Translations under genes and position numbers: made by a program | Shown: positions 56,128-64,000 of the stretch, piece after piece | How the letters are laid out: every line of letters starts with the position of its first letter | How positions within the stretch are numbered: the first letter of the stretch is position 1 | Notes under the pieces: generated by a model | Databases searched by the model: none | Told to the model about the DNA's origin: nothing | What the model saw: the letters and a program-made list of their open reading frames with translations, nothing else | Origin: Pseudoxanthomonas beigongshangi | GTDB taxonomy: Bacteria > Pseudomonadota > Gammaproteobacteria > Xanthomonadales > Xanthomonadaceae | Length of the DNA stretch: 64,000 nucleotides | Assembly (NCBI RefSeq): GCF_016820515.1 | Contig: NZ_JADHDV010000002.1 | Span: 119,600-183,599, forward strand | Reading direction: 5' to 3'

Positions 56128-56234
56128 CATTTGTGTACCCGCTGGATCGCGAGGCGGTTTGGGAATCCTCCGATGGTGTGGGCTGGCGCACTGGCACAGG
56201 CTGGCATCTCCTTTCACCGCTTCCACCCGACACC

Positions 56235-57014
56235 ATGTCCCACGAATCCCGGCGCCGCCGGTCGGTCTCCGGCCGGGTGCTTCTGCTGCTGGCCATGATG
56301 CTGCCGGTACTCATCCCCGGAACGGCAATTGCGCGGACGATTTACGGCAGCGCCACCGGCCATGGTTACGCTGAGTTGTTCGCCGGGCAGCCCGGCCGCG
56401 TGTTCACCGCGCCGGCCTACTCGGAACGGGGGCATTCGGTCCGCAATATCCACGTCAGCAAGGAGGAGTACGGCCGGGAGAAAATCGAGGATCCGCGTGC
56501 GCGCTTCCAGCCGTACATCGATGGCCAGGACGTCGACGTGTGGCTTGCGTACGATGGCGTCACGGTGGGTGAACGCAGCTTTCGTTTCGACGACGCACGG
56601 ACATTCGGCGAAGAGACGTCCGCAACGCATCACCCGATGTACGCCGACCTGCACGTGGCACCGCGCCACGGTGATCGCCCGGCCCTGTTCTGCATCGAAA
56701 GCCATCCCGGCGACGAGGATGCCGGTGTCTCCGAGATTCCGCTCTTCCTGCTCGTCGACCCATTGTCGGCGCGGGCCCGACTGTATCGCCTGCCTGGGCT
56801 GTTTACCTCCTGCGCGGCCGTGACCGCCACGCCGGATGGACAACTCTCGTTCCCCGCCGCCCACCGTGTCCGCGATGAAAACGGGCAGCCTATCGGCGCC
56901 CGCCTGATCGACCATCGCATCGACGGGGAACGCTTCGTGGAGACCGGACGCCTCCGCACGGTCCGCTTCGTCGATCCGCCCGATCCATTCCGGTTCGTTG
57001 TCGATTCCGATTGA
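56235..57014 (+). CDS. Secreted hypothetical protein, 259 aa
   Basis: ATG 56235 begins MSHESRRRRSVSGRVLLLLA, a basic N-region followed by a hydrophobic core and a likely cleavage after AIA. This gives a Sec-exported protein. The mature part (RTIYGSATGHGYAELFAGQP, VSKEEYGREKIEDPRARFQP) contains two Cys (LFCIESHPG, FTSCAAVT). I do not recognise the family. A longer frame opens at 56088, but it runs through the terminator, so the later start is preferred. It stands alone between terminators. Confidence 0.7.
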   Translation: MSHESRRRRSVSGRVLLLLAMMLPVLIPGTAIARTIYGSATGHGYAELFAGQPGRVFTAPAYSERGHSVRNIHVSKEEYGREKIEDPRARFQPYIDGQDVDVWLAYDGVTVGERSFRFDDARTFGEETSATHHPMYADLHVAPRHGDRPALFCIESHPGDEDAGVSEIPLFLLVDPLSARARLYRLPGLFTSCAAVTATPDGQLSFPAAHRVRDENGQPIGARLIDHRIDGERFVETGRLRTVRFVDPPDPFRFVVDSD

Positions 57015-57078
57015 TTGCGGCCTTCCATCGACGATCGGGCGGTTTGCCGTCGCGGTTCGGCAGTACCGGGCCATGAAA

Positions 57079-57100
57079 AAACCCCGGCAAGCCGGGGTTT
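57079..57100. terminator. Bidirectional terminator between convergent genes
   Basis: AAACCCCGGC / GCCGGGGTTT with a two-base spacer, between the secreted hypothetical (+) and acyl-CoA dehydrogenase (-). Extra A residues on the left provide a U run for the minus-strand transcript. Confidence 0.85.
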
Positions 57101-57147
57101 CTCATCCGGGTCCTTCCGTCCCTTGGGAGCGGAAAGGCGCGGCCGGC

Positions 57148-58296
57148 TCAGCGCAGGCCGGTTTCGTTGCGGGCGATGACCAGGCGCTGGATTTCGCTGG
57201 TGCCTTCGTAGATTTCGGTGATCTTGGCGTCGCGGAAGTAGCGCTCCAGCGGCATTTCCTTGGAGTAGCCCATGCCGCCGTGGATCTGCACGGCCTGGTG
57301 GGTGATCCACATCGCCGCCTCGGAGGCGGTCAGCTTGGCAATCGCCGCCTCGTTGCTGAAACGCTGGTCCTGGCCCTTCACCCAGGCCGCGCGCAGGGTC
57401 AACAGCAGCGCAGCGTCCAGCTTGCACTTCATGTCGGCGATCTTGGCCTGGGTCATCTGGAAGGTGCCAATCGGCGCACCAAAGGCCTTGCGCTCCTTCA
57501 CATAGGCGATCGTCGCCTCATAGGCTGCGCGGGCCACGCCGATCGCCTGCGAGGCGATGCCGATGCGTCCGGCGTCCAGCACCCCCATCGCGATCTTGAA
57601 GCCCTCGCCTTCGGCGCCCAGCACATCCTCGGCAGCCACCACGTAGTCGGTGAACTCGATTTCGCAGGTGGCCGAAGCGCGGATGCCGAGCTTGGGTTCG
57701 GTCTTGCCGCGGTGGAAGCCCGCCTTGTCGGTATCGACCAGGAACGCGGTGATGCCGCGCGCGCCCTTGTCCGGATCGCTCATCGCGAACAGCACGATGT
57801 ACTTGGCGACCGGTCCGGAGGTGATCCAGCTCTTCTTGCCGTTGATCACGTAGCTGCCATCGGCCTGCTTGAGCGCGCGGCAGCGCATGGCGGTGGCGTC
57901 GGAACCGGACTGCGGCTCGGTCAGCGCGAAGGCGCCGATTTCCTTGCCTTCGGCAATCGCGCGCACGTACTTCTGCTTCTGCGCTTCGGTGCCGAACTTG
58001 AGGATGCCGTTGCAGAACAGCGAGTTGTTCACCGACATGATGGTCGAGTGGGCCGCGTCACCGGCGGCGATCTCGACCATCGCCAGCACGTAGGCAATCG
58101 GGTCCATGCCGGCGCCGCCGTACTCGGTCGGCACTTCGATGCCCATCAGGCCGTTCTCACCGAGCAGGCGGATGTTCTCCAGCGGGAATTCGCCGGTCTT
58201 GTCGTGGTGCTCCGCACTGGGGGCGATCTTTTCCTGGGCAATCCGGCGCGCCACGTCCTGGATCATCAACTGCTCTTCGGTGAATGCGAAATCCAC
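57148..58296 (-). CDS. Acyl-CoA dehydrogenase
   Basis: FAD enzyme making trans-2-enoyl-CoA in beta-oxidation or branched-chain acid catabolism; 382 residues. Visible are the flavin-binding signature AFALTEPQSGSDATAMRCRA and SYVINGKKSWITSG. The catalytic Glu is in IYEGTSEIQRLVIARNETG (about residue 365), the position used by short-chain and branched-chain enzymes. GMGYSKEMPLERYFRDAKIT is also conserved. A short- or branched-chain substrate is likely. CAAAATATTTTG (58315-58326), a perfect palindrome, lies just upstream and may be an operator. Confidence 0.94.
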   Translation of the reverse strand: MDFAFTEEQLMIQDVARRIAQEKIAPSAEHHDKTGEFPLENIRLLGENGLMGIEVPTEYGGAGMDPIAYVLAMVEIAAGDAAHSTIMSVNNSLFCNGILKFGTEAQKQKYVRAIAEGKEIGAFALTEPQSGSDATAMRCRALKQADGSYVINGKKSWITSGPVAKYIVLFAMSDPDKGARGITAFLVDTDKAGFHRGKTEPKLGIRASATCEIEFTDYVVAAEDVLGAEGEGFKIAMGVLDAGRIGIASQAIGVARAAYEATIAYVKERKAFGAPIGTFQMTQAKIADMKCKLDAALLLTLRAAWVKGQDQRFSNEAAIAKLTASEAAMWITHQAVQIHGGMGYSKEMPLERYFRDAKITEIYEGTSEIQRLVIARNETGLR

Positions 58297-58403
58297 GGCT
58301 AAAACCCCTCACTCCAAAATATTTTGAATACCAATTGTAACCCGGCGACCCCACACCATGCGCTGGCGTATGTGCCGCTTGACCGGACCCGGCGTCAGGC
58401 GGA

Positions 58404-58435
58404 AAATATCTCTATATCGCGATAGGAAGATATTT
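58404..58435 (+). promoter_or_regulatory. 32-bp dyad, likely operator of the SahR-like regulator
   Basis: Outer arms AAATATCT (58404-58411) and AGATATTT (58428-58435) are perfect inverted repeats. They share a centre with the inner palindrome TATCGCGATA (58415-58424). The dyad ends directly at the ATG and includes the AGGAAG ribosome binding site. A possible -35 TTGACC (58379-58384) lies 17 bp before GAAAAT (58402-58407). The placement fits autoregulation by the ArsR-type protein. Confidence 0.75.
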
Positions 58436-59365
58436 ATGGATCTGGAAGCCTGGTCGAGCCGACTCAAGGTCTTCGCCGATGCGACCCGCGTGCGCCTGCT
58501 GGCCCTGCTGGCCGGCGAGGAACTGACCGTGGCCGAGCTCTCCGCCATCACCCAGCTCGCCCAGCCCCGCGTGTCCACCCACCTGGCCAAACTCAAGGAA
58601 GCCGGCCTGGTGCGCGACCGGCGCGCCGGCGTGTCCGCCTATTATCGCTTCGACGAGGACAAACTGGACCCGGCCCAGCGGGACTTGTGGCGGGCCCTGA
58701 AAGAAGGCAGCGACGACCCCCTGCTGCGCCAGGACGCCGAGCGCCTGCCGGCGGTGCTGGCCAGCCGCGCCGCCGACCAGAACTGGGCCGACTCGGTGGC
58801 CGGCGACATGGAACGCCATTATTCCCCCGGCCGCACCTGGGAGGCACTGGCGCGAACCGCCCTGCCCCTGCTGGAAACCGGCGACGTGCTCGACATCGCC
58901 TCCGGCGATGGCGTGCTGGCGGAACTGCTGTCGCCGCATTCGCACCGCTATGTCTGCATCGATACCAGCGCCCGCGTGGTCGCCGCCGCCGGCGAGCGGT
59001 TGCGCCGCTTTCCCAATGTGGAAGTCCGCGAGGGCGACATGCACGCCCTGCCCTTCAAGGACGGCAGTTTCGATCTGGTGGTGCTGATGCATGCACTGAC
59101 CTATGCCAGCAAGCCGGCCCAGGCGGTCGCCGAAGCCGCGCGCGTGCTGCGCAAGGGCGGGCGCCTGCTGCTGAGCAGCCTGGGCAAGCACGAGCATCGC
59201 GCCGTGGTCGAATCCTACGGCCACGTCAATCTCGGCTTCACCGAGAAGGAACTGCGCAAGTTCGCCGAAAAGGCCGGGCTGCAGATCGTGAGCGCCGAGA
59301 CCGTCACCCGCGAACGCCGTCCGCCGCATTTCGAAGTCATTTCCCTGCTGGGAGTCAAACCATGA
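58436..59365 (+). CDS. ArsR-type HTH fused to a SAM-methyltransferase domain, SahR-like
   Basis: A 309-residue fusion. Residues 1-85 are an ArsR winged helix ([40 protein letters not shown]). Residues about 100-309 form a class I methyltransferase fold with motif [16 protein letters not shown] near residue 150 and the later [20 protein letters not shown]. The same architecture defines SahR, an S-adenosylhomocysteine-responsive regulator of methionine-cycle genes in Proteobacteria. Its stop overlaps the metH-N start by four bases, which supports control of the metH operon. Ligand and targets are inferred. Confidence 0.85.
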   Translation: MDLEAWSSRLKVFADATRVRLLALLAGEELTVAELSAITQLAQPRVSTHLAKLKEAGLVRDRRAGVSAYYRFDEDKLDPAQRDLWRALKEGSDDPLLRQDAERLPAVLASRAADQNWADSVAGDMERHYSPGRTWEALARTALPLLETGDVLDIASGDGVLAELLSPHSHRYVCIDTSARVVAAAGERLRRFPNVEVREGDMHALPFKDGSFDLVVLMHALTYASKPAQAVAEAARVLRKGGRLLLSSLGKHEHRAVVESYGHVNLGFTEKELRKFAEKAGLQIVSAETVTRERRPPHFEVISLLGVKP

Positions 59366-60450
59366 ACACCCTTCCCTGGCTGCACCCGCAGCGCGTGCGG
59401 TTGCTGCTCGACGCCCTCGAGCAACGCATCCTGATCATCGACGGCGCGATGGGCACCATGATCCAGCGCCACGGCCTGCAGGAAGCCGATTATCGCGGCG
59501 AGCGGTTCGTGGACGGCTTCGACAGCCGGCAGCCGGAACATGGACACGGCCCCGGTTGCGGCCATGATCTGAAGGGCAACAACGACCTGCTGCTGCTGAC
59601 CAAACCCGAGGTCATCGCCGGTGTGCATACCGCGTACCTGGAAGCCGGCGCGGATCTGGTCGAGACCAATACCTTCAACGCGACCGCGGTCAGCCAGGCC
59701 GACTACCACCTGGAACACCTGGTCTACGAATTGAACAAGGCCGGCGCACAGGTCGCGCGCGCGTGTTGCGATGAGGTCGAAGCGAAGACGCCGGACAAGC
59801 CGCGTTTCGTCATCGGCGTGCTCGGCCCGACCAGCCGCACCGCCTCGATCAGCCCCGACGTCAATGATCCGGGTTTCCGCAACACCAGCTTCGACGAACT
59901 GCGCGCCACCTACCGCGAGGCCATCGACGGCCTGATCGACGGTGGCGCGGATTGCCTGATGGTGGAAACCATCTTCGACACCCTCAACGCCAAGGCCGCG
60001 CTGTTCGCCATCGAGGAAGCCTTCGACGCCCGTGGCGCGCGCCTGCCGATCATGATCTCCGGCACCATCACAGACGCGTCCGGACGCACCCTGTCCGGGC
60101 AGACCGCGGAAGCGTTCTACACCTCCATGGCACACAGCCGACCGCTGTCCATCGGCCTGAACTGCGCGTTGGGCGCGCGCGATCTGCGCGAGCACGTGGA
60201 AACCCTGGCCAACGTGGCTGACGGCTACGTCAGTGCCCACCCCAACGCCGGCCTGCCCAACGCCTTCGGCGAATACGACGAAACGCCGGAGGAAATGGCG
60301 GCCACGTTGAAGGAATTCGCCCAGTCCGGCCTGCTGAACCTAGTGGGCGGCTGCTGCGGCACCTCGCCCGCGCACATCCAGGCCATCGCCCAGGCGGTGG
60401 CGGGAATTCCACCGCGGCGCCTGAGGCAGCCGCTGGCCCGGGCCGCCTGA
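59362..60450 (+). CDS. metH1: Methionine synthase, homocysteine-binding module (split MetH)
   Basis: A 362-residue protein equal to the N-terminal homocysteine methyltransferase barrel of cobalamin-dependent MetH. It begins [20 protein letters not shown] and contains [20 protein letters not shown]. The zinc cysteines are in [15 protein letters not shown] (about 268) and [11 protein letters not shown] (about 331-332). It stops before the folate module, which is encoded 0.6 kb downstream. Xanthomonads commonly keep MetH as two polypeptides. ATG 59362 overlaps the regulator's stop. Confidence 0.93.
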   Translation: MNTLPWLHPQRVRLLLDALEQRILIIDGAMGTMIQRHGLQEADYRGERFVDGFDSRQPEHGHGPGCGHDLKGNNDLLLLTKPEVIAGVHTAYLEAGADLVETNTFNATAVSQADYHLEHLVYELNKAGAQVARACCDEVEAKTPDKPRFVIGVLGPTSRTASISPDVNDPGFRNTSFDELRATYREAIDGLIDGGADCLMVETIFDTLNAKAALFAIEEAFDARGARLPIMISGTITDASGRTLSGQTAEAFYTSMAHSRPLSIGLNCALGARDLREHVETLANVADGYVSAHPNAGLPNAFGEYDETPEEMAATLKEFAQSGLLNLVGGCCGTSPAHIQAIAQAVAGIPPRRLRQPLARAA

Positions 60451-60458
60451 GCGCGCGC

Positions 60459-61057
60459 ATGAAGATTCTCGTGGTGGGGGCCAGCGGCACCCTGGGACGC
60501 GCGGTGGCTCGGCATCTGGGCGAGCGTCACCAGGTGTTCACCGCGGGCCGCAACAGCGGCGAGCATCGCGTCGATCTGCGCGATGACGCCAGCGTGGGCG
60601 CCCTGTTCGCCGCGACCGGACAACTCGACGCCATCGTCAGCGCCGCCGGCAGCGTGCATTTCGGTCCGCTGGACGGGATGACCGCCGCCCAGTTCGACAC
60701 CGGCCTGCAGGACAAGCTGCTCGGCCAGGTGCGGCTGGCGCTCATCGGCCAGCATCATCTGCGGGATGGCGGCTCGATTACGCTGACCACCGGCATCCTC
60801 GCCGAGCAGCCGATCCGCCAGGGCGCCAACGCCACCGCGGTCAATGCCGCGGTCGAGGGCTTCGTCCGCGCCGCCGCCTGCGAACTGCCGCGCGGACTGC
60901 GCATCAACGCCGTCAGCCCCACTGTGCTCAGCGAAGCCTGGGACGCCTACGCCGATTTCTTCCCCGGCTTCGAGCCGGTTTCCGCCGCCCGCGCCGCGCT
61001 GGCCTTCCAGCGCAGCATCGAAGGCGTGCAGACAGGACAGGTCTACAAGGTCTGGTA

Positions 61058-61058
<1 letters not shown>
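60459..61058 (+). CDS. Short SDR-fold protein inside the metH operon
   Basis: A 199-residue short-chain dehydrogenase-like protein with cofactor motif [20 protein letters not shown]. An [13 protein letters not shown] segment stands in the NNAG position. The catalytic Tyr and Lys are absent: [20 protein letters not shown] has Ala and Asn there. It is 8 bases after metH1, and its stop overlaps metH2 (TAATG), so it is firmly in the operon. A cofactor-binding or unusual reductase role is possible; no methionine-pathway function is known to me. Confidence 0.8.
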
Positions 61059-63754
<2,696 letters not shown>

Positions 63755-63796
63755 GGCCGGGATTCGGGATGACCGGCCATGCGGCCGTTGAAAGCC

Positions 63797-63865
63797 GGGA
63801 ATCGGGAATCGGGAATCGGGAATCGGGAAAGGCTCGGCTTTTGCCTCCCCCTTTGCAAAAGGGGG
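63797..63865. repeat. GGGAATC tandem repeat and C/G hairpin
   Basis: Four perfect GGGAATC units (63797-63824) plus a partial one are followed by CCCCCTTTGCAAAAGGGGG (63847-63865), a hairpin that may end metH2 transcription. The remaining sequence to 64000 shows further short inverted and direct C/G-rich motifs and no convincing gene. Confidence 0.75.
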
Positions 63866-64000
63866 ATTGAGGGGGATTTGCTTTTCGCGCAAAGAGCCAA
63901 TCCCCCGTCACCTGCTCCGCAGGTGCCCGCCCCCTTTTTCGCTTTCAACAGCCGAATGGCTGGTCAAGGGGGCTACCTGCGCCTTGTGGAACAACAGGGT

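Noticed and set aside
56088-56234. N-terminal extension of the secreted hypothetical protein
   Set aside because: The extra 49 codons run through the strong terminator of the RND operon. The frame from 56235 begins with a normal signal peptide.

Overview
The window is GC-rich chromosomal DNA from a gammaproteobacterium of the Xanthomonadaceae/Lysobacteraceae (Lysobacter, Luteimonas or Xanthomonas relative). Supporting features are the kynurenine cluster with ACMS decarboxylase, the 180-kDa-class NAD-glutamate dehydrogenase, methionine synthase split into two genes, tandem RND pumps, and REP-like palindromes with a GTAGGAGCGACG core. The call rests on protein resemblance and gene order, not on a marker gene.

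Layout. 1-11.4 kb is housekeeping: a downstream repeat, tex (-), prolyl aminopeptidase (+), an OmpA-like lipoprotein (-), a WS/DGAT-type acyltransferase (-), photolyase and dnaB (-), then the rpsF-rpsR-rplI ribosomal operon (-) with a recognisable promoter. A secreted DUF885 protein (-) follows. 13.28-23.47 kb is an inserted genomic island. 23.4-26.5 kb holds the A-type Fe-S carrier gene used as the integration target, asnS and three small genes. 26.7-37.5 kb is one long plus-strand run: kynurenine/3-hydroxyanthranilate catabolism (SDR, AMS dehydrogenase, beta carbonic anhydrase, RidA-type deaminase, 3-HAO, ACMSD, tautomerase-like protein, kynureninase, KMO), then exonuclease I and two DUF genes. 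A REP array follows. 37.7-46.1 kb (-) has a spermidine-synthase-like protein, 5'-nucleotidase, a secreted protein, NAD kinase and giant glutamate dehydrogenase. 46.4-56.1 kb (+) has a TetR regulator and two adaptor/RND pump pairs. 56.2-64 kb has a secreted hypothetical, acyl-CoA dehydrogenase (-) and an ArsR-methyltransferase regulator (SahR-like) leading a split metH operon.

The island is the most interesting part. A 23-bp imperfect direct repeat (20 of 23 identical) marks its ends. One copy lies in the 3' end of the Fe-S carrier gene; the other is a displaced copy of that gene's natural 3' end, 10.2 kb away beside the DUF885 gene. Reading inward from the intact gene: tyrosine integrase, AlpA-type regulator, a small gene, a RepA-like ATPase, an iteron-like dyad region, several small overlapping genes, a coiled-coil protein and a lambda gpNu1-like small-terminase protein. 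There is no large terminase, capsid or tail gene. This is the gene order of a phage satellite (PICI-like). Its cargo is a complete toxin-antitoxin-SecB chaperone (TAC) module, plus a DUF3606 gene and decayed LuxR and acyltransferase fragments. A TAC cassette on a small phage satellite is a plausible anti-phage device; that role is inference.

Other points of interest are a 32-bp dyad over the ribosome binding site of the SahR-like gene, a carbonic anhydrase gene inside the kynurenine operon, two SDR proteins lacking the YxxxK motif, and an island gene that appears to start with ATA.
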